Assembly (NCBI GenBank): GCA_002360555.1
Contig: DEQS01000100.1
Coordinates: 132,781-151,281, forward strand
DNA: 18,501 bases
Direction of reading: 5' to 3'
From: Chloracidobacterium sp. UBA3360
GTDB lineage: Bacteria > Acidobacteriota > Blastocatellia > Pyrinomonadales > Pyrinomonadaceae
Below are positions 1 through 7,774 of this stretch, in pieces; position 1 is the stretch's first letter, and each line of letters begins with the position of its first letter. Both the position numbers and the translations under genes were made by a program. The notes under the pieces are model-generated. The model saw nothing but the letters and a program-made list of their open reading frames with translations, did no database searches and was not told the DNA's origin.

Positions 1-381
1 GGCAAACGGCTCGAAAGCGGCATTTTGCGAAGCGGTGTCGAGGCCGTTTTCGGCGATGCAGAGAAGGGCTTTTATGTCGTTGCTGAGATAGAAAATACGA
101 TCGCGGGCGGCCTGATGGTCACGCGCGAGTGGAGCGACTGGCGTAATGGCTGGTGGTGGTGGATACAGAGCGTATATATCAGGCCGGAGTTTCGCGGGCA
201 AAAGATCTACGCGAAACTATACGGTTTTGTTAAGGCAAGGGCCGCCGATGCAGGCGATATATGCGGATTTAGGCTCTACGTAGAGAACGATAACTCACGT
301 GCCCAAAGAGTTTACGAAAGGGTCGGAATGGAGGCCTCGCATTATCTGATGTACGAAGAATCGTCAGAACCGCCTGCGTAA
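1..381 (+). CDS. GNAT family N-acetyltransferase, 3' part (5' truncated by window)
   Basis: The frame is open from base 1 to the TAA at 379-381, so the true start lies upstream. A TTG at 25 could serve as a start but would cut into conserved sequence. The visible 126 residues are the C-terminal part of a GCN5-type acetyltransferase, which moves an acetyl group from acetyl-CoA to an amine. Seen: the segment WIQSVYIRPEFRG, typical of GNAT beta4 leading into the acetyl-CoA pyrophosphate loop, then a helix, then RLYVENDNSRAQRVYERVGM, the usual GNAT end (strand, N-x-RAQ-x-Y helix, G-M). The loop reads RGQKIY, where many relatives have a glycine at the K position. The substrate cannot be deduced. 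A small gene follows on the same strand after 20 bases, so this may open an operon with the two genes downstream. Confidence 0.85.
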   Translation, partial: GKRLESGILRSGVEAVFGDAEKGFYVVAEIENTIAGGLMVTREWSDWRNGWWWWIQSVYIRPEFRGQKIYAKLYGFVKARAADAGDICGFRLYVENDNSRAQRVYERVGMEASHYLMYEESSEPPA

Positions 382-401
382 GCGGGCGGCCAGTTCGACA
401 G

Positions 402-683
402 ATGACAAAGATCACAGAAAATGAGTTTGCCCGTATCGTTGACGGCATTAGCGAAGACCGCGAGAGCATCATCAAACACAATCCGCTCGGCCCGCCAGAC
501 GAGATATTGTTGTGGATGCTGTTGAGCTGCTTGATCATTTACCTAAATCTGAGCGAGCTCGAGACGCCTTGCTTCAATACAAAACCTGATGCAAACACAT
601 ATCGGGACGCCATACTTTTTGTCCTGAAAGATCGCCGCGAGACTGATTTTGATATCGATAAATATTTGGATAATTTTAACTGA
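402..683 (+). CDS. hypothetical 93-aa protein, translationally coupled to MBL hydrolase
   Basis: I do not recognise this family. It is a small acidic protein (many Asp/Glu, several at both ends) with a short hydrophobic stretch around residues 36-49 (LLWMLLSCLIIYLN). That stretch could be a buried helix rather than a true membrane span, because the flanks are charged and there is no signal peptide. The reading is supported by position: it starts 20 bases after the upstream acetyltransferase, and its TGA shares one base with the ATG of the metallo-hydrolase (TGATG at 681-685), the usual arrangement for translational coupling. No convincing Shine-Dalgarno sequence is visible before the ATG, so the upstream gene's ribosomes may reinitiate here. 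A cytosolic partner or regulator of the MBL enzyme is possible but unproven. Confidence 0.72.
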   Translation: MTKITENEFARIVDGISEDRESIIKHNPLGPPDEILLWMLLSCLIIYLNLSELETPCFNTKPDANTYRDAILFVLKDRRETDFDIDKYLDNFN

Positions 684-1375
684 TGATAATAGAGACTTTT
701 GTTCAAACGGCGTTTCAACAAAACACGCGGATTGTCGCCTGTGAACAGACGCGAAAGGCTATCTGTATCGACCCGGGCGAGCCTTCGGAGGCGGTTGTTG
801 CGTTTATCAATGAAAACGAGCTTGATTTGCAAGGGATAATCCTGACGCACGGACACCTCGACCACGTCGGCGGCACGCTTGCTCTTTCGACGGCATTTCC
901 GGACGCTGAGATCCTGATCCACAAAGACGAAGAGCCACTCTATTACAGCTTGCCGCAGCAGCCGCTGTTGATGGGGATGCAGCCGCACCAGATGGCGGCG
1001 ATGGGAATGGACTACGAGGCTCCGCCGCATATCACACGCAATCTCGAGCACGGCGAGATCTACGAGGTTGGTGAACTGCGATTTTCGGTGCGGCATTGCC
1101 CCGGCCACACGCTCGGGCATATTGTTTTGGCAGAGGAAAGTGAGCGAAAAGTTTTTACCGGCGACTGCCTTTTTAGCGGTTCAATTGGCCGCACAGATCT
1201 GCCGGGTGGCGATTACGACCAATTGATCGCGTCAATCACCGAGAATATCCTCAGCCTAAGTGACGATTTTACGGTCTATTGCGGCCACGGAGACGAGACG
1301 ACCATCGGCCGCGAAAAGGCTCACAATCCTTTCTTAACGGGCGTTTACCAGTTGTCGAAAGGACGATTTGTTTAG
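683..1375 (+). CDS. MBL-fold metallo-hydrolase, glyoxalase II-like (cytosolic)
   Basis: A 230-residue zinc hydrolase of the metallo-beta-lactamase fold, in the small glyoxalase-II-like (YcbL-type) group, which commonly hydrolyses thioesters such as S-lactoylglutathione-type substrates. Seen: the metal signature THGHLDH at residues 55-61, His142 in CPGHTLGH, bridging Asp161 in FTGDCLF, and His202 in YCGHGDET. These give a full set of ligands for a two-metal site. The FSGSIGRTDLPGGDY segment (164-178) is characteristic of this group. There is no signal peptide, so it is cytosolic. Length matches short glyoxalase II relatives that lack the extended C-terminal helical domain. It starts inside the stop of the preceding small gene and has only a weak GGATAA-like ribosome site, consistent with coupling. 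The exact substrate cannot be read from sequence. Confidence 0.93.
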   Translation: MIIETFVQTAFQQNTRIVACEQTRKAICIDPGEPSEAVVAFINENELDLQGIILTHGHLDHVGGTLALSTAFPDAEILIHKDEEPLYYSLPQQPLLMGMQPHQMAAMGMDYEAPPHITRNLEHGEIYEVGELRFSVRHCPGHTLGHIVLAEESERKVFTGDCLFSGSIGRTDLPGGDYDQLIASITENILSLSDDFTVYCGHGDETTIGREKAHNPFLTGVYQLSKGRFV

Positions 1376-1407
1376 CAGATATTTGGACCAAATTGGAGTA
1401 GAAAACT

Positions 1408-2310
1408 ATGCGTAAATTGATCACATCGATCATTTTGTCCGGATTGTTGAGCCTTTCTGCATTGGCTCACAACGACGACAGCCACTTTGAAAATAATCAG
1501 GACGTTACCGTCAAGGTCACGAAGGTTAGCGGCAATGTTTATATGCTGCAGGGCCGCGGCGGCAATATCGGAGCGATTGTTGGCCCTGACGGCATTTTGA
1601 TCATCGACGACGATTACAAGGTCGTCAGCGAAAAGCTGCGTGACGCTTTGAAAGAGCTCGGTTCTGCAAGCCCAAAATTTATCGTCAACACCCATTGGCA
1701 CGGCGACCACACCGAGGGTAATGAGTTTTTTGGCAAACAGTCGATAATTGTTGCACACACAAATGTGCGTAAACGGCTCATGGACCCGCCGGTCATATTC
1801 GGTCAGAAAACCGCCCCGGTTGTGTCCTTTGCATTGCCGATGCTCACGTACACCGAGAGTATGTCGGTTCACATCAATGGCGAAGAGGTTAAAACGGTTC
1901 ATTATCCCAACGGCCACACCGATGGCGACTCGATCGTGTTTTTTGTAAAAGCGAATGTCGTTCATCTCGGGGATGATTTTTTTGTGGGACGGTTTCCGTT
2001 CGTCGATCTCGACAGCGGCGGCAGCGTTCAGGGGCTGATCAGAAATATTGATTCGCTGATAAAGACCCTGCCGGCGGACGCGAAACTAATACCGGGTCAT
2101 GGCCCCCTAGCGACGATCGGGGACCTCAAGGCGTATCACCAAACCCTGGTCGAGACATCGAGCATCGTCCAGAACGCGATGAAAGCGGGGAAATCGCTGG
2201 AGGACATAAAAAAAGCTGGGCTTCCGGAAAAATACAAGGATGCGGGATCCGGATTTATTAAGACGGATGTGTGGATCGATACGATCCATCGAAGCTATTC
2301 TAAGAAATAA
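1408..2310 (+). CDS. Secreted MBL-fold metallo-hydrolase
   Basis: A 300-residue metallo-beta-lactamase-fold hydrolase, probably periplasmic. Residues 1-20 form a signal peptide (MRKLITSIILSGLLSLSALA, then HNDD). Metal ligands seen: HWHGDH at 96-101, His170 in NGHTDGDS, Asp189 in LGDDFF, and His231 in PGHGP. The order and the trailing GP after the last His resemble the SoxH/quinoprotein-relay-like and subclass B3-like secreted MBL proteins rather than glyoxalase II. A ribosome site GGAG at 1395-1398 fixes the start. It follows the cytosolic MBL gene by 32 bases on the same strand, but the two differ in compartment and in motif detail and do not look like a recent duplication. Beta-lactam hydrolysis is possible but not implied by the motifs alone. 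The gene ends at a long hairpin shared with the convergent aldolase gene. Confidence 0.9.
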   Translation: MRKLITSIILSGLLSLSALAHNDDSHFENNQDVTVKVTKVSGNVYMLQGRGGNIGAIVGPDGILIIDDDYKVVSEKLRDALKELGSASPKFIVNTHWHGDHTEGNEFFGKQSIIVAHTNVRKRLMDPPVIFGQKTAPVVSFALPMLTYTESMSVHINGEEVKTVHYPNGHTDGDSIVFFVKANVVHLGDDFFVGRFPFVDLDSGGSVQGLIRNIDSLIKTLPADAKLIPGHGPLATIGDLKAYHQTLVETSSIVQNAMKAGKSLEDIKKAGLPEKYKDAGSGFIKTDVWIDTIHRSYSKK

Positions 2311-2395
2311 AAGATCTGCCCACGAAACATACGAAAAGACGCGAAAGATAAAAGTTCTTCTTTCGCGTCTTTTCGTTTGTTTCGTGGGCAATCTT
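2311..2395. terminator. Long inverted repeat between convergent genes (bidirectional terminator or palindromic repeat)
   Basis: Arms at 2318-2348 and 2359-2389 pair over 31 bp with a single mismatch around a 10-base loop. With one bulged C, pairing extends outward to 2311 and 2395. The hairpin fills almost the whole 85-base gap between the MBL stop and the aldolase stop. Read on the minus strand, the stem is followed by a T-rich stretch (TCTTTTATTTC), so termination of the aldolase transcript is the best-supported role. The plus-strand side has no proper T-run. The arms are built from CGAAA-type words (ACGAAAC, ACGAAAAG, GCGAAAG), and the stem is much longer than a normal terminator, so a dispersed palindromic repeat is an alternative. 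Confidence 0.8.
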
Positions 2396-3472
2396 CTACG
2401 CTACAGTTATATCTTTTGAAAGATAAACGTCCTGAATAGCGTTGAGCAGTTCGACGCCCTCGGCCATTGGGCGTTGGAAAGCTTTGCGGCCCGAGATAAG
2501 GCCCGTGCCACCGCCGCGTTTGTTTACGACCGCCGTGCGAACCGCATCGGCCAGATCGCTCTCGCCTTTTGACTCGCCGCCTGAGTTGATCAGCCCGCAG
2601 CGTCCCATATAGCAATTTGCAACCTGATAACGGACGAGGTCGATCGGATTGTCGCTTGATAGTTCCGAATAAACTTTGGAATGCGTCTTACCATAGCTGC
2701 CCGATTTATTGAGCGCCGTGTAGCCGCCGTTGCGTTCGGGTAGTTTCTGTTTGATGATGTCCGCCTGAATCGTTACACCTAGGTGATTTGCCTGTGCGGT
2801 CAGATCGGCTGCGGTGTGCATATCGCCATCAGGCGTTTTGAACGCGGAGTTGCGTAAGTAGCACCACAGGATCGTCGCCATCCCAAGCTCATGCGCGTAA
2901 GCGAAAGCCTCAGCAACCTCGGTGATCTGACGCGTCGATTGATCCGAACCAAAATAGATCGTCGCACCGACGGCGACCGCACCCATATTGCTTGCCTGTT
3001 CGACCGTGCCAAACATTACCTGGTCAAATTGATTCGGGTACGTCAGCAGTTCGTTGTGGTTGATCTTAACGATAAACGGTATCTTGTGGGCGTATTTGCG
3101 GGCGACCGTCCCAAGCACGCCATAGGTCGAGGCGACAGCGTTACAGCCGCCCTCGATCGCGAGCTTTACAATGTTTTCGGGGTCGAAATACATCGGGTTC
3201 GGGGCAAACGAAGCTCCGGCCGAATGCTCGATGCCCTGATCGACCGGCAAGATCGACACATAACCGGTGCCGCCAAGTCGGCCATGATCGTGCAATGTTT
3301 GAAGTGATCGCAATACGCGTGGATTCCGATCGGACTGCGACCACACACGGTCGACAAAATCGCCGCCCGGCAGGTGAATATTTTCTTTTGGGATGGTCGT
3401 TGAGACATGGTTCAAAAGCAAATCAGCCTCAGAACCTAACAAACCCCTAATTTTATCGATATCGACAGACAT
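2396..3472 (-). CDS. fbaB: Class I fructose-bisphosphate aldolase (FbaB/DhnA type)
   Basis: A 358-residue cytosolic aldolase that interconverts fructose-1,6-bisphosphate with dihydroxyacetone phosphate and glyceraldehyde-3-phosphate, in glycolysis and gluconeogenesis. It belongs to the bacterial/archaeal class I (DhnA-like) family, which uses a Schiff-base lysine and no metal. Seen: PVDQGIEHS at 76-84, VKINHNE at 135-141, ADIIKQKLP at 237-245 with Lys241 as the likely Schiff-base residue, and the phosphate-binding segments NSGGES (296-301) and GGGTGLISGRKAFQR (320-334). Length fits FbaB-type enzymes. The ATG at 3470-3472 is preceded on the minus strand by an AGGAG site (within 3479-3484), which supports this start. 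It is a single-gene unit, divergent from the DUF3857 pair and convergent with the secreted MBL gene. Confidence 0.95.
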   Translation of the reverse strand: MSVDIDKIRGLLGSEADLLLNHVSTTIPKENIHLPGGDFVDRVWSQSDRNPRVLRSLQTLHDHGRLGGTGYVSILPVDQGIEHSAGASFAPNPMYFDPENIVKLAIEGGCNAVASTYGVLGTVARKYAHKIPFIVKINHNELLTYPNQFDQVMFGTVEQASNMGAVAVGATIYFGSDQSTRQITEVAEAFAYAHELGMATILWCYLRNSAFKTPDGDMHTAADLTAQANHLGVTIQADIIKQKLPERNGGYTALNKSGSYGKTHSKVYSELSSDNPIDLVRYQVANCYMGRCGLINSGGESKGESDLADAVRTAVVNKRGGGTGLISGRKAFQRPMAEGVELLNAIQDVYLSKDITVA

Positions 3473-3522
3473 TAACTCTCTCCTAGCAAATAGAAATCAA
3501 AAAGTACTGAATATAATGCACT

Positions 3523-3531
3523 AGCATACCA
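3523..3531 (-). promoter_or_regulatory. Possible extended -10 element for the aldolase gene
   Basis: On the minus strand this reads TGGTATGCT, that is TG-N-TATGCT, an extended -10 element lying about 50 bases upstream of the aldolase ATG. No good -35 is seen at the usual distance. A CCACAAAATGATCATGTGACC-like imperfect inverted repeat around 3530-3550 (outer CACA/TGTG, centre ATGATCAT at 3536-3543) sits just upstream and could bind a dimeric regulator. Both points are visual pattern matches only. Confidence 0.3.
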
Positions 3532-3566
3532 CAAAATGATCATGTGACCTTAAGAGAAGAATTTCG

Positions 3567-3595
3567 TTGATTTAGAAAATAAACTCGAGTACACT
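3567..3595 (+). promoter_or_regulatory. Candidate sigma-70-type promoter for the DUF3857 pair
   Basis: TTGATT at 3567-3572 and TACACT at 3590-3595 are separated by 17 bases, each matching four of six consensus positions. Transcription would begin near 3602 and leave an untranslated leader of roughly 100 bases before the ATG at 3700. No other good candidate was seen in the 227-base divergent gap. Whether both DUF3857 genes are transcribed from here is inferred from their 13-base spacing. Confidence 0.4.
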
Positions 3596-3699
3596 GTCTG
3601 CGAAACTCGCGAAAACTCATCGGTAAACGGCTTCGATCTCTATAAATCGAAAACCTTGCCGGTTGGTTTCCCTAAATCCAATTCGATCGAGGTTAAAAA

Positions 3700-5712
3700 A
3701 TGAGAATATCCCTTACGAGCCTGCTCCCAACCGTTCTATTTTTGTGTTTTTTGCTCGGCACGACGGGTCAAGCCCTGTGTCAGGACAAAGATTGGCGACC
3801 TATCACACCTGAAGAACTCCAAATGAAATCCCCAAAAGTAGATCCAGACGCTGACGCCGAGGCTATATTTTGGGAGGTCAGGATCGACGATTCCAGCAGT
3901 GACGATTTATCGCGTAAATATTACGTCCGGGTCAAAATATTTACGGAGCGAGGCCGTGAGAAATACAGCAAAGTAGACATTCCATTCTTAAAGGGCACTA
4001 AGATCAAGGATATTGCTGCTCGAGTCATCAGACCCGACGGCTCGATCGTTGAGATAGGTAAGAACGATATCTTTGAACGCGAGATCGCAAAAGCTGACAA
4101 CGTCAAAGTAAAGGCAAAGTCGTTCGCGGTGCCAAATATCGAGCCAGGGGTAATAGTAGAGTATCGCTATAAAGAAACCAATGATGATAGCGGGGCCGTT
4201 GGCCTGTCCCTGCAATTTCAACGCGATATACCGGTCCACGACCTTTCGTATTATTACAAACCGTACGAAGGAGAGCCGCGGTACCAATCCTACAATTTTA
4301 CCGGAGTAAAATTTAATAAAGATAAGGGCGGCTATTTCCTTGCCCAACGCAGGGATGTGCCCGCTCTGAAAGAAGAGTCGATGATGCCGCCTGAGGACAA
4401 TGTGAGGGCGTGGATGCTGCTTACAGGTACGAGGTTTGGCATCGCCAGTGCATCAATGTTTGGGATCAGTTACACGATAAAAGACCCAAGCAATCCAGTG
4501 CTCTATTGGGGTGGAGTCGCCGGCGAATGGTCACCGCTTGCTCAATTTATGTTAAAGAAATCGGATGACATAAAAAAAGCGGCAGAGGCTGCGACCGCGG
4601 GTGCCCCCGATGCGGAAGCAAAGATGAAAAAGCTCTATGAGTTTTGCCAAACGGAGATCGCTAACACAACGTTTGATGCAAAGATGACCGATGAACAACG
4701 AGCGAAATTGCCCGCGGTACGTTCTTTGAACGAAGTACTAAAACGTAAGTCTTCCAGTTCAATGTATATTGACCTCTTATTTGGAGCGATGGCGTCCTCG
4801 CTTGGATTTGACACTCGGATCGCTTTGATCGGTGACCGTAGCAAGATCAATTTCAATCCCGAGAAAATGGTCAATGACAAACTCGTCCACCCCGGAGGCA
4901 TAGCCGTTAAAGTTAATGATACTTGGAAGTTTTTTAACCCCGGCTCGCGTTTCGTTCCGTACGGCATGATGCCGTGGTACGAAGAAGGAACGATGTCGTT
5001 ATTAGTCGGTGAAAAGACCTACAACTGGAAAGAGTCGCCGCTTTCGGACGAGACCAAAACTCAGTCCAAACGCACCGGTAAGTTTAATTTGCTAGAAGAT
5101 GGAACTCTCGAAGGCGAGGTCATGATCGAGTATACGGGCCACGATGCCCTTATATACAGATTACAGAATTATGATGAGTCGACCGCGACTCGCGAAGACG
5201 GCGTAAAGTCCGAGGTGAAAAGAGATCTGAGCGCCGCAGAAGTTTCAGAGATAATGGTGGAAAATGTCGATGATCCCGCAAAGCCATTGATCAAACGATT
5301 TAAGGTTCGTGTTCCCAATTACGCCCAAAAGACCGGCAAAAGAATTTTCTTTCAACCGGGCTTTTTTGAGTATGGCGAAAAACCACTCTTTTCAAGTTCT
5401 ACGCGTCAGTATGACATTTTCTTTAGGTATCCATGGTCCGAAGTTGATAACATCGAGATCTCCTATCCGAAAAACTTTGACTTGGATAATGCCGATTTGC
5501 CGCAAATCGTTGAGGATCCGTCAAAAATTTGTTCTGACGTGATAGAAATATCTGTGGACAGGGCCAATTCAATCCTCGTATACAAGCGAAAATTCCATTT
5601 CGGAGCTAAAGGGAAGATAATGTTTCCCTCCACGGTCTATCAGCCATTAAAAAATTTATTTGATATGGTCAATAAATCGGATTCGCACACTATCACACTG
5701 AAGCAAAAGTAG
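3700..5712 (+). CDS. DUF3857/transglutaminase-like secreted protein, catalytic triad degenerate
   Basis: A 670-residue exported protein. Residues 1-26 are a signal sequence (MRISLTSLLP then a hydrophobic core); the Cys at 27 lacks a lipobox. A DUF3857 domain spans about 55-245 (RVIRPDGSIVEI near 108-119), followed by a transglutaminase-like core about 290-425 and a beta-rich C-terminal part. Aligned by eye to the downstream paralogue, the catalytic Cys position (RGYGDCKDK there) is RKSSSSMYI here, giving Ser354. The Asp position (IFDATDAF there) is FFNPGSRF here, giving Asn413. His397 appears retained. So this copy probably lacks transglutaminase/protease activity and may act as a binding or scaffold subunit. 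GAGG at 3689-3692 supports the start. Only 13 bases separate it from the active-looking paralogue, implying one transcript. Substrates of such bacterial proteins are generally unknown. Confidence 0.88.
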   Translation: MRISLTSLLPTVLFLCFLLGTTGQALCQDKDWRPITPEELQMKSPKVDPDADAEAIFWEVRIDDSSSDDLSRKYYVRVKIFTERGREKYSKVDIPFLKGTKIKDIAARVIRPDGSIVEIGKNDIFEREIAKADNVKVKAKSFAVPNIEPGVIVEYRYKETNDDSGAVGLSLQFQRDIPVHDLSYYYKPYEGEPRYQSYNFTGVKFNKDKGGYFLAQRRDVPALKEESMMPPEDNVRAWMLLTGTRFGIASASMFGISYTIKDPSNPVLYWGGVAGEWSPLAQFMLKKSDDIKKAAEAATAGAPDAEAKMKKLYEFCQTEIANTTFDAKMTDEQRAKLPAVRSLNEVLKRKSSSSMYIDLLFGAMASSLGFDTRIALIGDRSKINFNPEKMVNDKLVHPGGIAVKVNDTWKFFNPGSRFVPYGMMPWYEEGTMSLLVGEKTYNWKESPLSDETKTQSKRTGKFNLLEDGTLEGEVMIEYTGHDALIYRLQNYDESTATREDGVKSEVKRDLSAAEVSEIMVENVDDPAKPLIKRFKVRVPNYAQKTGKRIFFQPGFFEYGEKPLFSSSTRQYDIFFRYPWSEVDNIEISYPKNFDLDNADLPQIVEDPSKICSDVIEISVDRANSILVYKRKFHFGAKGKIMFPSTVYQPLKNLFDMVNKSDSHTITLKQK

Positions 5713-5725
5713 AAAAGGCACTACC

Positions 5726-7705
5726 ATGAACAAAAAAAGACTCCTAACAGGTGGAATATTGGCGGGCATACTTTACCTATTTTTCGCCGCGGGTACGGTG
5801 AGGGCCGACGATCCGCCTCAATGGTTGCGCCAAGTGGCCACAGTTGCGGCGTCCGGTTACGAAAAAGATGTCCCCGGAGTTGTTCTGTTTGACGAACAGC
5901 AAACTACATATGACGGCGAGGGCAAACTAAAGACGGTTGAAAATTACGCCGTCAAAGTACTGACGCGCGAGGGCCGGGGCTTAGCCGTCGCGCGAGCCTA
6001 TTATTTGGTTAGCTCCGGCAAGGTCAAAGATATTAGAGGGTGGATAGTCAGGCCTGATGGCTCTGTTAAGGAATATGACAAGAAATTTGTTCTCGATGTG
6101 ATCGCCGATACCGATGATATATACAACGAGGGGCGGATCAAGGTAATTGATGCCTCTGATGATGCGGACGCAGGATATGTTTTTGGCTATACGATCGAAT
6201 CCGAAGACAGTCCGTTGTTTTATCAGGATTCGTGGGCGTTTCAACATCGACTACCGACACTTGTCTCGCGCTACTCCTTAACCCTGCCAAAGGGTTGGGC
6301 CGCGACGAGTCTTACATTCAATGCGTCTGAGGTCCAACCCCGAGTCTCGGGGACCAACTATGTTTGGGAGATGCGCGATCTGGCTCCGATACCTCCTGAG
6401 CCAATGAGTCCTTCGACCGTAAACCTATCACCCAGGATCGTGGTCAATTACGCACCCGAAAATAAACAGGGGATGGCGGATCGCGTATTTGGTGCATGGA
6501 GTGATGTGTCTCAATGGGCGAGTGCGATGCATGAGCCGCAGGTCATTGTTGACGACAACGTTGCCGGCAAGGCTCGGGAGTTAACTGCTAATGCGTCTAG
6601 TGAGCTCGACAAGATAAGGGCTATCGGAACATATGTACAAAATCTACAATATATCTCGATCGATATTGGCGTGGGTTATGGCAACGGATACCGTCCCAGG
6701 CCTTCGACAACGGTTTTGAGCCGCGGTTATGGAGATTGTAAGGATAAAGCGAATCTCATGAGAGCGATGCTAAAGTCCCTAAAGATCGACGCATACCCTG
6801 TTGCGATCTATTCGGGTGACCCGACTTTTGTTCGCGAAAAATGGCCCTCGCCACGGCAATTCAATCACTGCATTATCGCGATCAAAATAGGTGACGCGGT
6901 ACGGGTGCCGTCGATACTAGAACACGAAAAGCTGGGGCGGCTGCTGATATTTGATGCAACGGACGCATTTACTCCGGTCGGCGATCTGCCCGACTATTTG
7001 CAGGGTAGTTTTGCTTTGATCGCGGCCGGTGCAAACGGCGGCCTTTCAAAGATGCCTATATTACCCGCGGACAGCGACATGCTGGAGCGCACGGTCGAGG
7101 CAACCTTGTCACCAGTGGGCGAGATCAAGGGCAGCATTCGCGAACGCTCTACTGGCCAGACCTCAGCCTATTCGCGGCGCGAGTTGAGGGACTCATCGGC
7201 TACTGATTATCGTAAAGGCATCGAAGGGTGGCTCACTCGTGGGGCAACCGGGGCAAAACTTGGTAATCTCCAGACCAAGGACAGATTTCAGGAATCAGGC
7301 TTTGATATGGATCTTGATTTTTCCGCTTCGGCCTACGCACAACTAATGCAGGGCAGGCTATTAGTATTTAAACCGGTCATCGTAGGCAGGCGTAATGGCA
7401 GCTCGATCACTGATACAAAACGTAAAACCCCTGTCGTCACTGACGCCTGGTCGATGAAAGAAACAGCGGTCTTTACCCTACCGGAAGGTTTTGTGGTTGA
7501 CGAGACACCGGAGCCAGTTACCCTCCAGACTGATTTTGGTTCGTACTCGACCAAATACGAGGTCAAAGATGGAAAGTTATTATTTTCCAGAACATTGATC
7601 ATGAAAAGGGCGGAGGTTCCGGTTGAAAAATACGATTCGATCCGATCGTTTTACGCGAAGATGCGCGATGCTGAGCAGTCGCCGGTGGTTTTAGTAAGGA
7701 AATAG
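5726..7705 (+). CDS. DUF3857/transglutaminase-like secreted protein with intact Cys-His-Asp triad
   Basis: A 659-residue exported protein with a signal peptide (MNKKRLLTGG, hydrophobic core, likely cleavage after VRA at 27). The DUF3857 domain covers roughly 50-225 (RGWIVRPDGSVKEY at 104-117). The transglutaminase-like core at about 270-425 contains STTVLSRGYGDCKDKANL with the likely nucleophile Cys338, then FNHCIIAIKI with His381 and LLIFDATDAFTPVGDLP with Asp410. This matches the Cys-His-Asp order of the bacterial transglutaminase/papain-like superfamily. The C-terminal 230 residues are beta-rich and end in FYAKMRDAEQSPVVL, common in this family. Such proteins could be peptidases, amidases or crosslinking enzymes of the envelope; none can be chosen from sequence. 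An AAAGG site precedes the ATG. It is the second gene of a two-gene unit with the triad-degenerate paralogue. Confidence 0.92.
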   Translation: MNKKRLLTGGILAGILYLFFAAGTVRADDPPQWLRQVATVAASGYEKDVPGVVLFDEQQTTYDGEGKLKTVENYAVKVLTREGRGLAVARAYYLVSSGKVKDIRGWIVRPDGSVKEYDKKFVLDVIADTDDIYNEGRIKVIDASDDADAGYVFGYTIESEDSPLFYQDSWAFQHRLPTLVSRYSLTLPKGWAATSLTFNASEVQPRVSGTNYVWEMRDLAPIPPEPMSPSTVNLSPRIVVNYAPENKQGMADRVFGAWSDVSQWASAMHEPQVIVDDNVAGKARELTANASSELDKIRAIGTYVQNLQYISIDIGVGYGNGYRPRPSTTVLSRGYGDCKDKANLMRAMLKSLKIDAYPVAIYSGDPTFVREKWPSPRQFNHCIIAIKIGDAVRVPSILEHEKLGRLLIFDATDAFTPVGDLPDYLQGSFALIAAGANGGLSKMPILPADSDMLERTVEATLSPVGEIKGSIRERSTGQTSAYSRRELRDSSATDYRKGIEGWLTRGATGAKLGNLQTKDRFQESGFDMDLDFSASAYAQLMQGRLLVFKPVIVGRRNGSSITDTKRKTPVVTDAWSMKETAVFTLPEGFVVDETPEPVTLQTDFGSYSTKYEVKDGKLLFSRTLIMKRAEVPVEKYDSIRSFYAKMRDAEQSPVVLVRK

Positions 7706-7722
7706 TTAGTCGTCGGGATCGT

Positions 7723-7758
7723 AAAAAAGGGCAAAGCTTAAGTGCTTTGCCCTTTTTT
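7723..7758. terminator. Bidirectional rho-independent terminator
   Basis: A perfect 15-bp inverted repeat: arms 7723-7737 and 7744-7758 around a six-base loop. The GC core is GGGCAAAGC/GCTTTGCCC with six As on the left and six Ts on the right, so it has a U-tract in either direction. It lies between the convergent DUF3857 gene (stop 7705) and the M16 peptidase (stop 7775) and should terminate both. Confidence 0.93.
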
Positions 7759-7774
7759 GTGTGTTAGAAACCAC

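Noticed and set aside
25..27. TTG as the start of the GNAT gene.
   Set aside because: The frame stays open to base 1 with family-like residues before the TTG, so the gene is more likely truncated by the window edge.
539..1120. A 193-codon minus-strand frame over the small gene and the MBL gene.
   Set aside because: It overlaps two plus-strand genes with clear coupling and metal motifs, and its product is basic, without family features.
1408..2310. Calling the secreted MBL protein a beta-lactamase resistance gene.
   Set aside because: Metal ligands are shared by many MBL-fold hydrolases; nothing specific to beta-lactam binding is visible.
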